A stretch of 64,000 nucleotides of DNA from Roseibium sp. Sym1 (lineage in GTDB: Bacteria > Pseudomonadota > Alphaproteobacteria > Rhizobiales > Stappiaceae), in the NCBI RefSeq assembly GCF_027359675.1, contig NZ_CP114786.1, forward strand, positions 2,826,501 to 2,890,500, given 5' to 3'. Shown in pieces: positions 33,808-42,484 of this stretch. The position numbers and the translations under genes are program-made. The first letter of the stretch is position 1. The number at the start of each line of letters is the position of its first letter. A model generated the notes under the pieces. The model was not told where the DNA came from, did no database searches, and saw only the letters and a list, made by a program, of their open reading frames with translations.

Positions 33808-33850
33808 AGAATTCCGACAGAACACGACCCGCGAAACGGACACGCTCAAG

Positions 33851-35218
33851 ATGCCTGGCAACCTGACCTTCGATGCGCTGAAATCGCTCGTATCCACCGG
33901 AGAGATCGACACGGTGCTCGTCTGTATCGTCGATATGCAGGGACGGCTGATGGGCAAGCGCTTCCTCGCCCAGCACTTCGTCGACAGTGCCCATAACGAG
34001 ACCCATTGCTGCAACTATCTGCTGGCAACGGATCTGGAGATGTACACGGTCGAGGGCTATGCCGCGACCAGCTGGTCGGGCGGCTACGGCGACTATGTCA
34101 TGAAGCCGGACCTTGAGACCTTGCGCCTGGTGCCGTGGCTGGAAGGCACCGCCATGGTGCTGTGCGACGTGCAGGACCATCACACCCACAAGGACGTGCC
34201 GCATTCGCCGCGCGCCATGCTGAAGGGCCAGGTGGCGCGGCTCGCCGAGATGGGCCTGACGCCGATCATGGCGACCGAACTGGAATTCTTCCTGTTCGAA
34301 AAGGGATTTGACGAGATCCGCAAGGGCGGATTCCGCGATCTGGAGCCGATCTCCGGCTACAACGAGGATTACCACATCCTGCAGACCACCAAGGAAGAAG
34401 ACGTCATGCGCCCGGTGCGCAACTGTCTTTATGCCGCGGGCATCCCGGTGGAGAACACCAAGGGCGAGGCCGAGACCGGCCAGGAAGAGCTCAACATCAA
34501 ATACGCCCCGGCGCTGGACACGGCCGAATATCACAGCATCGCCAAACACGCGGTGAAGGAGATCGCCTGGGCCAAGGGACGGTCCGCGTCGTTCCTGGCC
34601 AAGTGGCACCACGACAAGGTCGGCTCGTCCTCGCATGTGCACCAGTCGCTGTTCGACAAGGACGGCAACAACGTCTTCTGTGACGACAAGGCCGAACTCG
34701 GCATGTCGAAGACGATGCGGCACTACCTGGCCGGGCTGATCAAGTACGCGCCGGACTACACCTATTTCCTGGCGCCCTACATCAACAGCTACAAGCGTTT
34801 CCAGAAGGGCACCTTCGCGCCGACCAAGACCGTCTGGTCCGTCGACAACCGCACGGCGGGCTTCCGGCTCTGCGGCGAAGGCACCAAGGCGCTCCGGATC
34901 GAGTGCCGCATCGGCGGCTCCGACCTCAATCCCTACCTGGCGCTGGCGGTCCAGATCGCCGCCGGCCTGAAAGGCATCGAGGAAAAGCTGCCGCTCGACC
35001 CGCCGACGTCGGGCGACGTCTACGAAGCCAGGCGGGCCAAGGAAATCCCGCAGACCCTGCGCGACGCGCGCGAGACCATGCGCAAGTCGAAATTCCTGCG
35101 CGAGGCCTTCTCGGACCAGGTGATCGACCACTACGCGCGCGCCGCGGAATGGGAGCTGGAGGAATTCGACCGGGTGGTTACCGATTATGAAGTTGCCCGC
35201 GGCTTCGAGCGGGCATAA
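33851..35218 (+). CDS. glutamine synthetase-like gamma-glutamyl ligase
   Basis: A 455-residue glutamine-synthetase-family protein. MATELEFFLFEKGF holds the first metal Glu residues, HHDKVGSSSHVHQSLFD contains the active-site His region, KRFQKGTFAPTKTVWSVDNR and RIECRIGGSDLNPYLALA bind ATP and glutamate. The N-terminal VLVCIVDMQGRLMGKRF is typical of PuuA-like enzymes that join glutamate to amines rather than to ammonia. The ATG at 33851 is chosen by homology; the frame stays open to 33584 through the terminator. Neighbouring dehydrogenases fit a gamma-glutamyl catabolic route. Confidence 0.85.
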   Translation: MPGNLTFDALKSLVSTGEIDTVLVCIVDMQGRLMGKRFLAQHFVDSAHNETHCCNYLLATDLEMYTVEGYAATSWSGGYGDYVMKPDLETLRLVPWLEGTAMVLCDVQDHHTHKDVPHSPRAMLKGQVARLAEMGLTPIMATELEFFLFEKGFDEIRKGGFRDLEPISGYNEDYHILQTTKEEDVMRPVRNCLYAAGIPVENTKGEAETGQEELNIKYAPALDTAEYHSIAKHAVKEIAWAKGRSASFLAKWHHDKVGSSSHVHQSLFDKDGNNVFCDDKAELGMSKTMRHYLAGLIKYAPDYTYFLAPYINSYKRFQKGTFAPTKTVWSVDNRTAGFRLCGEGTKALRIECRIGGSDLNPYLALAVQIAAGLKGIEEKLPLDPPTSGDVYEARRAKEIPQTLRDARETMRKSKFLREAFSDQVIDHYARAAEWELEEFDRVVTDYEVARGFERA

Positions 35219-35256
35219 CAGGCGATGAGACGAGAATAGTCCGCTTCACCCCACGC

Positions 35257-35362
35257 CGTCATCCTGAGGAGCCGCGAAGCGGCGTCTCGAAGGACCGGCA
35301 ACTTGCTCGGAGTTTGCCGCCGATCCTTCGAGACGGGCCTTACGGCCCTCCTCAGGATGACG
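35257..35362. repeat. palindromic repeat, CGTCATCCTGAGG family, copy 2
   Basis: Fills most of the 231-base gap between the ligase and aldehyde dehydrogenase genes. Arms CGTCATCCTGAGGAG and CTCCTCAGGATGACG pair, with inner GTCTCGAAGGA / TCCTTCGAGAC. It can form a strong RNA hairpin. Confidence 0.85.
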
Positions 35363-35449
35363 AGGGTGGGGGAAGCGGCCGGACTGGAACACCTAGAGCC
35401 AACCACTTTTGAGGACGCCGCCCGGAAGAGGCGGGTTTGAGAGGTTCAA

Positions 35450-36838
35450 ATGTCAGATGTGATCAAACTGATTTCGCCGGTGGACGGCTCGGTCTATGCC
35501 GAACGCCCGGCGCTGGATGCGGCGGCGGTCGACCGCGTGGTCTCCGCCGCGCGCACGGCCCAGCCGGGCTGGGCGGCGCTGCCGGTGGCCGAGCGGGTTG
35601 CCTATTGCGAGAAGGCGCTGGAGGCCCTCAAGGCAATGAACGAAGACGTCGTGCACGAGCTCGCCTGGCAGATGGGCCGGCCGATCCGGTACGGCGGTGA
35701 ACTCGGCGGCACCATTGAGCGCACCGAATATTGCGCCCGCACGGCCGCCGCGGCCCTGGCCGATATCGAGCGTACCGACAAGCCGGGCTTCAAGCGCTAC
35801 CTTCGCCGCGTGCCGCTCGGCATCGTCATGGTGATCGCGCCGTGGAACTACCCGTTCATGACGGCCATCAACACCATCATGCCGGCGCTGATGGCGGGCA
35901 ACGTGGTGGTGCTGAAACACGCCGCCCAGACGCTGCTCGTCGGGGAACGTCTCGCCAAGGCGTTCGAAATCGCCGGCCTGCCCAAGGGTGTTTTCCAGAA
36001 CATCGTCCTGACCCACCAGGGCACGGAAAAGCTGCTCGGTTCCGGCCTGATCGACCACGTCAACTTCACCGGCTCCGTCGGTGGCGGCCGCGCCATCGAG
36101 AAGGCGCTGGCAGGCACGTTCGCGACGCTTGGCCTTGAGCTGGGTGGCAAGGACCCGGCCTATGTCCGCGCCGACGCCGATCTCAACTATGCGGTCGAGA
36201 ACCTGGTCGACGGCGCGTTTTACAATGCCGGCCAGTGCTGCTGCGGTATCGAGCGCGTCTATGTCCATGAAAGCCTCTATGACCGCTTCGTCGAGGGCTT
36301 TGTCGACCTGACCAGCCAGTACAAGCTGGGCAACCCGCTCGACGAGGCGACCACGCTCGGCCCGATGGCCCAGGCCCGCTTTGCCGCCTGGGTGCGCGAG
36401 CAGACCCAGGAAGCCCTGCGCAAGGGTGCCAGGGCGCATATCGACACCTCCAAATTCGAGGCCGACAAGGACGGCACGCCGTATCTGGCACCGCAGGTGC
36501 TCACCGACGTCAATCACCAGATGTCGGTGATGCGCGAGGAAAGCTTCGGCCCGGTCGTCGGCATCATGAAGGTCAAGGACGACGAGGAAGCGCTGCAGTT
36601 CATGAATGACAGCCCCTACGGCCTGACCGCCTCGATCTGGACCGAGGACGTCGAGGCGGCCGCGGAGATCGGTGACAAGGTCGAGACCGGCACGGTGTTC
36701 ATGAACCGCTGCGACTATCTCGATCCGGCACTGGTGTGGACCGGCGTGAAGGACACCGGCAAGGGCGCCGCCCTCTCCGAAATCGGCTTCCACAACCTGA
36801 CCCGTCCGAAATCCTTCCACTTCCGGGTGGAGCACTGA
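35450..36838 (+). CDS. aldehyde dehydrogenase
   Basis: A 462-residue NAD(P)-dependent aldehyde dehydrogenase. APWNYPFMTAINTIMPALMA binds the cofactor, GLELGGKDPAYV carries the general-base Glu and FYNAGQCCCGIERVYVHESL carries the catalytic Cys in a three-cysteine run. EESFGPVVGIMKV is the conserved C-terminal block. GAGAGG precedes the ATG at 35450. It should oxidise the aldehyde made by the alcohol dehydrogenase encoded downstream, giving a carboxylic acid. Confidence 0.92.
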   Translation: MSDVIKLISPVDGSVYAERPALDAAAVDRVVSAARTAQPGWAALPVAERVAYCEKALEALKAMNEDVVHELAWQMGRPIRYGGELGGTIERTEYCARTAAAALADIERTDKPGFKRYLRRVPLGIVMVIAPWNYPFMTAINTIMPALMAGNVVVLKHAAQTLLVGERLAKAFEIAGLPKGVFQNIVLTHQGTEKLLGSGLIDHVNFTGSVGGGRAIEKALAGTFATLGLELGGKDPAYVRADADLNYAVENLVDGAFYNAGQCCCGIERVYVHESLYDRFVEGFVDLTSQYKLGNPLDEATTLGPMAQARFAAWVREQTQEALRKGARAHIDTSKFEADKDGTPYLAPQVLTDVNHQMSVMREESFGPVVGIMKVKDDEEALQFMNDSPYGLTASIWTEDVEAAAEIGDKVETGTVFMNRCDYLDPALVWTGVKDTGKGAALSEIGFHNLTRPKSFHFRVEH

Positions 36839-36900
36839 GGCGGCAAGACGCAGGAGCGGGTCTATCCAAAGGCACTGTCAATTGGCTGAAGCCTTCGGAC

Positions 36901-37059
36901 TTGCTCCTCTCTCCCCCCCGGAGGGGGAGATGTCTCCGGAAGGAGACAGAGGGGGGGACAGCCTCTCCTCTAATGCGAGATTTGAAATTGCGGCACCGCC
37001 CGTCCCCCCTCTGTCCGCCAAGGCGGACATCTCCCCCTCAAGGGGGGAGAGGGGAGCAA
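36901..37059. repeat. palindromic intergenic repeat, CTCTCCCCC family, copy 2
   Basis: Ends TTGCTCCTCTCTCCCCCCC and GGGGGGAGAGGGGAGCAA pair; inner arms GAGACAGAGGGGGG and CCCCCTCTGTC. It fills most of the 303-base gap before the alcohol dehydrogenase gene; nothing else is seen there. Confidence 0.8.
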
Positions 37060-37141
37060 GGGGCGGTGCTGTTCGGACTACCGGCACCTGCAGATCGGGT
37101 GTTTCCCTGAATACATCGAGTTTCAAACCAACGAGACGATC

Positions 37142-38305
37142 ATGAGCTCACTTCCTTCCGTCAACTGGTCCTACCCGACCTCCGTCCGTTTCGGCGCCGG
37201 CCGTATCAAGGAACTTCCGAGAGCGGTCCGGTCCGCCGGTATGGCCAATCCGCTGCTGGTCACCGATCCGGGTCTCGCCGGCCTGCCGATGGTGGCCGAG
37301 GCCATCGAGAGCCTGAAAGCCGATGGGCTTCAGGCGGCCGTCTTTTCCGACGTCAAGCCGAACCCGGTCGACAGCAACGTCGAAGCCGGTGTTGCCGCCT
37401 ACAAGGCCGGTGGCCATGACGGCGTCATCGCCTTCGGCGGCGGCTCGGGCCTCGATGCAGGCAAGCTGATCGCCTTCATGTCCGGCCAGACCCGGCCGAT
37501 CTGGGATTTCGAGGACATCGGCGACTGGTGGAAACGCGCCGATCCAGCCGGGATCGCACCGATCGTCGCCGTGCCGACCACGGCCGGTACCGGGTCCGAA
37601 GTCGGCCGTGCGGGTGTCGTCACCAACGAGGCGACCCACACCAAGAAGGTGATCTTCCATCCGAACATGCTGCCGGCCATCGTCATCTGCGACCCGGAAC
37701 TGACGGTCGGCATGCCGCGTTTCATCACGGTCGGCACCGGCATGGACGCGCTCGCGCACTGTCTGGAGGCCTATTCCGCGCCGATGTACCACCCGATGTC
37801 GGAAGGCATCGCGCTGGAAGGCATGCGGCTGGTGTTTGAAAACCTGCCCAGGGTCGCCGCCGACGGCTCCGACCTGGAAGCCCGCGGTCACCTGATGAGC
37901 GCCGCCGCCATGGGCGCCGTTGCCTTCCAGAAGGGCCTCGGCGCGATCCACTCGCTGTCGCACCCGGTCGGCGCGCTCTACGACACCCATCACGGCATGA
38001 CCAACGCGGTCTTCATGCCCTATGTGCTGCAGTTCAACAAACCTGCGATCGAACAGAAATTCGAGCGCCTTGCCGGCTTCCTCGGCATTTCCGGCGGTTA
38101 CCAGGGGGTGCTCGATGCCATCCTGAAGCTGCGGTCCGACCTCGACGTGCCGCACACGCTGGCGGGGCTCAACGTGGACGACAGCAAGCGCGAGCTGATC
38201 GCCGACATGGCCATCGTCGACCCGACCGCCGGCGGCAACCCGGTCGAACTGACCAGGGAAGGGGCTCTGGAGATCTTCGACAAGGCCCAGTCCGGCACGG
38301 TCTGA
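37142..38305 (+). CDS. iron-containing (group III) alcohol dehydrogenase
   Basis: A 387-residue enzyme. IAFGGGSGLDAGKLIAF binds NAD, PTTAGTGSEVGRAGVVTNEA is a family motif, and metal ligands lie in GTGMDALAHCLEAYSAPMYH and LGAIHSLSHPVGALYDTHHG. It interconverts an alcohol and an aldehyde with NAD(H). It follows the aldehyde dehydrogenase in the same direction across a palindromic repeat and ends at a perfect terminator, so it looks like the last gene of this catabolic group. The ribosome-binding site is weak. Confidence 0.92.
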   Translation: MSSLPSVNWSYPTSVRFGAGRIKELPRAVRSAGMANPLLVTDPGLAGLPMVAEAIESLKADGLQAAVFSDVKPNPVDSNVEAGVAAYKAGGHDGVIAFGGGSGLDAGKLIAFMSGQTRPIWDFEDIGDWWKRADPAGIAPIVAVPTTAGTGSEVGRAGVVTNEATHTKKVIFHPNMLPAIVICDPELTVGMPRFITVGTGMDALAHCLEAYSAPMYHPMSEGIALEGMRLVFENLPRVAADGSDLEARGHLMSAAAMGAVAFQKGLGAIHSLSHPVGALYDTHHGMTNAVFMPYVLQFNKPAIEQKFERLAGFLGISGGYQGVLDAILKLRSDLDVPHTLAGLNVDDSKRELIADMAIVDPTAGGNPVELTREGALEIFDKAQSGTV

Positions 38306-38325
38306 GGTCCGGCCTGAAAGAAACA

Positions 38326-38349
38326 AAGGCGCGCCAGAAGGCGCGCCTT
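38326..38349. terminator. perfect 10-bp terminator hairpin
   Basis: AAGGCGCGCC, loop AGAA, GGCGCGCCTT. A-rich and T-rich flanks on both sides (AAACAAAGG; CCTTATTCTG) suit a two-way terminator between the alcohol dehydrogenase and the convergent carbonic anhydrase gene. Confidence 0.8.
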
Positions 38350-38438
38350 ATTCTGTTGGCCAGTTCAAGCCGTTGCCCGAGGTGAGCTGCCGAGGCTTCG
38401 TCACCGGTCCGGTGTGTCTCGGGACGTGTCTTCCATTT

Positions 38439-38984
38439 TCATGCGTCCAAGCGCAGGTCAGAAAGTCTCGCAGGCCCGGCAATCTCCCGGATGCCTCCTG
38501 TCCTGACGTCATAAAGCACGGCGGACACGGTGAGTGAGCCTGGGATTTCCTCGGCATCGCGCAGCCGGTTGACGTCCCCCTTCAGATCCGTCTCCTGATC
38601 CGTGATCGCCGAGGACGAGACGTCGATGCCGAGTTTTTCCCTGAGTGCTTGCTGAAACTCCGGATTTGCAAAATTCTGGGCACCGCACTGGGTGTGCTGC
38701 ATCAGCACGACGTTGAATGCGGGGTGCGGGTTTTGCGTCATCTTCGAAACCATCATCGCCAGCGTGGCGATTTCCTCGATCACGGCCCGGGTCGCCCGGC
38801 CGCCATTGTTGCGGACGACGACCGCATCACCGAGTTCAAGCCCGAGCACATGGGCGGGATCGACCCGTGCGTCGATGCAGGCAACGATCAGCGTGTTGAG
38901 CCTGGGCAGGATCGGCAGGTCGGCCTGGTCGAAGCCATTTGAAAAGGTTCGGTTGCGTTCGAAGAGAACGGACGTATCGGTCAT
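38439..38984 (-). CDS. beta-class carbonic anhydrase
   Basis: A 181-residue enzyme that hydrates CO2. Zinc ligands are in VACIDARVDPAHVLGLELGD (Cys, with the Asp-Arg pair) and VLMQHTQCGAQNF (His and Cys). The RNNGGRATRAVIEE block is also conserved. The ATG at 38982-38984 has AAGGA six bases upstream; an in-frame start at 39065 is less likely. It follows the NmrA-like gene on the minus strand by 23 bases and may be co-transcribed with it. Confidence 0.9.
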   Translation of the reverse strand: MTDTSVLFERNRTFSNGFDQADLPILPRLNTLIVACIDARVDPAHVLGLELGDAVVVRNNGGRATRAVIEEIATLAMMVSKMTQNPHPAFNVVLMQHTQCGAQNFANPEFQQALREKLGIDVSSSAITDQETDLKGDVNRLRDAEEIPGSLTVSAVLYDVRTGGIREIAGPARLSDLRLDA

Positions 38985-39007
38985 GGGGTATCCTTCGGTT
39001 TTCTGGT

Positions 39008-40114
39008 TCAGGCGATGTTGGCATGGGGCTTCAGGAGGTCGCCCGGGACATGGCTCCGGACCCATTCCGGCGTGTCCTGGCAGAACCTGGGTTGGGCAGG
39101 GCGCACGTAGTCCCGGTTGCGCTGGATCCTCTCCAGATCAAGCGCCGGGGTGAGTGCGATCTTCAGGAAGCCGAGCGCGGCACGCGCCGTTCCGGCAGGG
39201 CTGCGGCGCAGGTCCGCCCGTGTGGCGACCAGACGCCGGACGATGCTTTCGAAACTGTCCGGGACGCGGCCGCCGATCTCCTGCACGTCACCGGTCGGGG
39301 CGTTTACCGCGAAGGCACCGCGGCGGTATTCCTCGGCATAGATCGCGAGCTGCGAGACCGCTGCCTCGGAGTAATTCGACGGCGGCAGGGCGCGCAGGGC
39401 CTTGGTCATCATCTTTTCGGAAATGTCCATGTAGCGGACCCGCCGGCCGAGTGCGCGGCCCATCGCGCTCGCGATGTCATCGGGCGACAGAAGTTCGGGA
39501 CCGGTCGGGCGATAGCTCTTGCCCGCATGCCGGACGGGATCAACCAGCGCCGCGACGGCGACGCTGGCGATGTCCGCGTTGGAGGGCGGGGCGTTCTTCT
39601 TTTCGTGTCCCGGTCCAAGCGGCATGGTGAACAGGCCGAGATGGGCGGCCATGTCGATCACCATCAGGTAGTTGTCAGCGAACCAGCCCGGAGTGACCGA
39701 AGTGACCGTTGTTCCGGGTGCGAGGCGGATCAGCGCATCGGAAAGATAGACTTCCCGTGTGAACAGGGACGGGTGGTCCACGGCGGTGAGCCACTGGCCG
39801 AGCGTGACGACATGTTCGAGCCGGGCATCACCGGCCGCCACCGTGAACACCGCGTTGAAGTGCAATCCGTTCGGTGCGGTCGGCGCGCACTGGTAGGCGC
39901 GGTCGATCCCGTGCATCGCCTTGCGCATGTCGGTGAGGCTGTATTGATCGCCGATGAAAATCTCGGCGCCCGCGCGGTCCAGGAGCTCCGCACGCCTGTC
40001 GTGCCGGCGCAGAACGGCCCGGACGGGATATCCCTTCTCGAGAAGCTGCAAAGTGACGGGCAGACCGGTTTTGCCACCGGCGCTGGTGACGAGAATTTTG
40101 GGCTTGGAGGACAC
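39008..40114 (-). CDS. NmrA-like NAD(P)-binding protein
   Basis: A 368-residue atypical SDR. ILVTSAGGKTGLPVTLQLLE is the glycine-rich nucleotide-binding loop (with a Ser-Ala-Gly-Gly variant). The catalytic Tyr-Lys pair of active SDRs is not evident, so it resembles NmrA/HSCARG-type redox sensors or quinone-binding proteins. The C-terminal 90 residues (VPDSFESIVRRLVATRADLR) form an added helical region. It is divergent from a TetR-family gene across 86 bases that hold two matching palindromes, so the TetR protein probably controls it. Confidence 0.8.
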   Translation of the reverse strand: MSSKPKILVTSAGGKTGLPVTLQLLEKGYPVRAVLRRHDRRAELLDRAGAEIFIGDQYSLTDMRKAMHGIDRAYQCAPTAPNGLHFNAVFTVAAGDARLEHVVTLGQWLTAVDHPSLFTREVYLSDALIRLAPGTTVTSVTPGWFADNYLMVIDMAAHLGLFTMPLGPGHEKKNAPPSNADIASVAVAALVDPVRHAGKSYRPTGPELLSPDDIASAMGRALGRRVRYMDISEKMMTKALRALPPSNYSEAAVSQLAIYAEEYRRGAFAVNAPTGDVQEIGGRVPDSFESIVRRLVATRADLRRSPAGTARAALGFLKIALTPALDLERIQRNRDYVRPAQPRFCQDTPEWVRSHVPGDLLKPHANIA

Positions 40115-40122
40115 GGAACACC

Positions 40123-40146
40123 TTTAGATGATGATTGTAATCTAAA
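40123..40146. promoter_or_regulatory. TetR operator candidate, site 1
   Basis: TTTAGAT, 10-base spacer, ATCTAAA; perfect 7-bp arms. It lies just upstream of the NmrA-like start codon. Confidence 0.65.
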
Positions 40147-40148
40147 AA

Positions 40149-40172
40149 TATAGATGATACATGAAATCTATA
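40149..40172. promoter_or_regulatory. TetR operator candidate, site 2
   Basis: TATAGAT, 10-base spacer, ATCTATA; perfect 7-bp arms. Same geometry as site 1 with centres 26 bp apart, and 28 bases before the TetR start. Confidence 0.65.
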
Positions 40173-40200
40173 AAGTCAAGCCCAACGGAAAGCCTGCCCC

Positions 40201-40779
40201 ATGCCCCGTATGTCGGAAGCTGAAAAACGCAAATCCCACAACAAGATACTAGGCGCGGCCTCACGCCTGCTGCGTGCCAACGGCACGGAGGCGACAAGTG
40301 TTTCGGACGTGATGCAGGCTGCAGGACTGACCCATGGCGGCTTCTACCGGCATTTCAAATCCAAAGACGAACTCGTCGCGGCGGCGTTCCGGACGGCCGT
40401 CGACGAGGTGTTGAACGACATGGAAGAGGCTTCGGACGACGCAGCCCGGAAAAAGGCGCGCCGGGACTATGTCGACACCTATCTGTCGCAAGGGCATGTC
40501 GACAACCGGGCGGAAGGGTGCCCGCTGGCAGCGCTGGCGAACGACCTTGGTCGCGGCGAAGAGGATGGACGTCGTGAGGGTCTTGCGGCGGTTGACCGGG
40601 TTTCCGAGCTTCTTGCAACGCGTGGCGGAAGGGCCGAAGGAACGGCGCTGCTTGCCTTGATGGTCGGCACGGTCACGCTGGCACGGCTGGCGGAATCGGA
40701 CGTTATGGCAGAGGGAATCGTGAAGGCTGGACGCACTGCTGCGGAGCTGCTGGAACGGGAGTGGCCGCTGGACACCTGA
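40201..40779 (+). CDS. TetR-family regulator
   Basis: A 192-residue repressor. The helix-turn-helix is in SVSDVMQAAGLTHGGFYRHF with KSKDELVAAAF after it. The ligand-binding domain (GCPLAALANDLGRG) resembles TetR proteins that sense electrophiles or quinones and sit beside oxidoreductases. It is divergent from the NmrA-like gene and likely represses both through the tandem palindromes in the shared region. The first ATG is used; MPRMSEAEKRKSHNKIL leads directly into the DNA-binding helices. Confidence 0.9.
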   Translation: MPRMSEAEKRKSHNKILGAASRLLRANGTEATSVSDVMQAAGLTHGGFYRHFKSKDELVAAAFRTAVDEVLNDMEEASDDAARKKARRDYVDTYLSQGHVDNRAEGCPLAALANDLGRGEEDGRREGLAAVDRVSELLATRGGRAEGTALLALMVGTVTLARLAESDVMAEGIVKAGRTAAELLEREWPLDT

Positions 40780-40808
40780 ACCCGTACGGCGATCCATGGA
40801 CAGAAGGA

Positions 40809-40837
40809 AAAAGCGCGCCTCGTTTTGGCGCGCTTTT
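40809..40837. terminator. two-way terminator
   Basis: AAAAGCGCGCC and GGCGCGCTTTT pair around TCGTTTT. It separates the convergent TetR gene and the membrane protein gene and works on both strands. Confidence 0.85.
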
Positions 40838-40864
40838 CTGTTTCAATGGGTCTGGCAACCGCGA

Positions 40865-41374
40865 TTAGCCGTTCCGGCTCCTGATCAGCTCGAGCATGGC
40901 GACCAGCACGATGCCATAAAGCACGTGGCCGACCAGGGCGACCCAGACGATGCCGGTGAAATTCAGGAAGAAGGGCAGGCCGGCCAGCGAGGTGATGCCG
41001 CCGATGGCGAAGACCCAGAGGCCGAAGCCGTAGATCGCGGAGGGCAGCAGCCAGTGGGTGGTGCCGATGATCCGCTGCCAAAGCGGGGCGAAGATGAACA
41101 TCCAGCCGACGGGGTAACCGATCAGGCCGACCACGTAGAAATGCACGAAGTAGCCGGCAAAGGCATTGTTCGGCAGGCCGAGGCTGCCGAGCAGGCTCTG
41201 CGCCAGGCCATGCGGCGACAGGTTGGCGAAGCCGAGAGCCGGGCTGAGGATCTGCCCCCAGAAGTCGAAGGCGATGGTGGCGAAGAAGCCCGAGATGAAC
41301 ATCAGGCCGAGCGTGTTGAAATTGAGCGCCGGCAGGGATGCGGCTGGACGGCTGTTCGATGCGATGCTGGTCAT
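40865..41374 (-). CDS. integral membrane protein of unknown function
   Basis: A 169-residue protein with four likely membrane spans: LGLMFISGFFATIAFDFWGQ, FAGYFVHFYVVGLIGYPVGW, AIYGFGLWVFAIGGITSLAG and IVWVALVGHVLYGIVLVAML. The ATG at 41372-41374 is preferred because it follows a GGGGGA and gives a short soluble N-terminus; an earlier start at 41497 would add 41 unlikely residues. I do not recognise a named family with confidence. It is monocistronic with its own terminator. Confidence 0.7.
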   Translation of the reverse strand: MTSIASNSRPAASLPALNFNTLGLMFISGFFATIAFDFWGQILSPALGFANLSPHGLAQSLLGSLGLPNNAFAGYFVHFYVVGLIGYPVGWMFIFAPLWQRIIGTTHWLLPSAIYGFGLWVFAIGGITSLAGLPFFLNFTGIVWVALVGHVLYGIVLVAMLELIRSRNG

Positions 41375-41596
41375 GACTGTCTTTTCCCCCGAAGGAACTG
41401 TTGCGGTGACAGTCAGGTAGGGGCGAGGGCGATCACATGGAAATAAAATGTCGCGCCGGTTTCGTGACGCGTTTGTGAGGGACGGTTTATCGGGCACGGC
41501 CCGGCAGGTTCCACTGGATAACCCGCCCCTGGAATTGCCACACCAGGCGCATCATGGTCGGATGCAGCCTTCGCAATGCACCGTCGAGATCCCGTC

Positions 41597-42475
41597 ATGG
41601 AAACCCTTCCCGTTCGCCTTTACGCCGCCTTCGCCGCAGACGAGACCGGCGGCAATATGGGGGCGGTCGTGTTCGAGGACATGCCGCTCTGGCCCGCGGC
41701 GCGGCAGCGGATCGCGGCGGATCTCGGCGCGCCGACGACAGGGTTTGTACGGCACATTTCGGAAGGGCGCTATGAAACCCGGTTTCATTCCACATGCTCC
41801 GAAATGGACATGTGCGGCCATGTCACCCTGGCGGTGTTTGCCGCGCTCAGGGATGACGGCCGGATCGGCCCCGGGAGTAATGTTCAGGAAACGCCAGCCG
41901 GAGAGATCGGCGTGGAGGTGACGTCGGACGGTGCCGTGACCATGCATCAGCCGCTGCCGGTGTTCGATCTCAACCAGGTGGCCCGAGAGGAGATCGCACC
42001 TCTTCTCGGACTGGACCCGAACCTGGTCTGGCGCGTGACCGCGTCGTCGACAGCCTTGAGACACGTCTTTGTGCAGCTCGCCGAACAGGAAACACTGGCG
42101 TTGCTGCAGCCGCAAGACGCTGCCCTTCGGGATTTCTGCCGCGACCGGTCCATCGACACGATCGGTGTCTGGTGCCGGCAGGCCTCGGGCCTCGGCAAGG
42201 CCAAGGTGCGGCTGCGCGACCTCTGCCACGGTGTCGGTGACCCGGAAGAGGCCGCCAGCGGCACCACGAACGGCGCGCTCGCCTGTGACCTGTTCCGCTC
42301 CGAAAACCTGCTGCCGGGCGCCGGCGGAACGGCGGTCCTGGTGGCCGAGCAGGGTTTCGAAATGGGCCGGCCGAGCATCGTCAGGACCGTGCTCGGCACC
42401 TCCGGCAAGGAGATCACCAGCGTCTCCGTCGGCGGCTACGCCGCGCTCAGGATGCGGGGAGAATTTGTCCTTTAG
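41597..42475 (+). CDS. PhzF-family isomerase-like protein
   Basis: A 292-residue protein of the PhzF/DAP-epimerase fold. ADETGGNMGAVVFED matches the glycine-rich N-terminal motif, the expected catalytic acid in the TGFVRHIS region is not a clear Glu, and RFHSTCSEMDMCGHVTLA plus GVGDPEEAASGTTNGALACD are the two signature blocks. Family members isomerise small carboxylates; this one is not beside phenazine genes, so the substrate is unknown. The start at 41597 (METLPVRLY) is preferred over an ATG at 41576. Confidence 0.82.
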   Translation: METLPVRLYAAFAADETGGNMGAVVFEDMPLWPAARQRIAADLGAPTTGFVRHISEGRYETRFHSTCSEMDMCGHVTLAVFAALRDDGRIGPGSNVQETPAGEIGVEVTSDGAVTMHQPLPVFDLNQVAREEIAPLLGLDPNLVWRVTASSTALRHVFVQLAEQETLALLQPQDAALRDFCRDRSIDTIGVWCRQASGLGKAKVRLRDLCHGVGDPEEAASGTTNGALACDLFRSENLLPGAGGTAVLVAEQGFEMGRPSIVRTVLGTSGKEITSVSVGGYAALRMRGEFVL

Positions 42476-42484
42476 GCAGTCCTC

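Noticed and set aside
33584-33850. Upstream extension of the glutamine-synthetase-like gene
   Set aside because: It crosses the dctP end and a terminator; the conserved protein begins at 33851.
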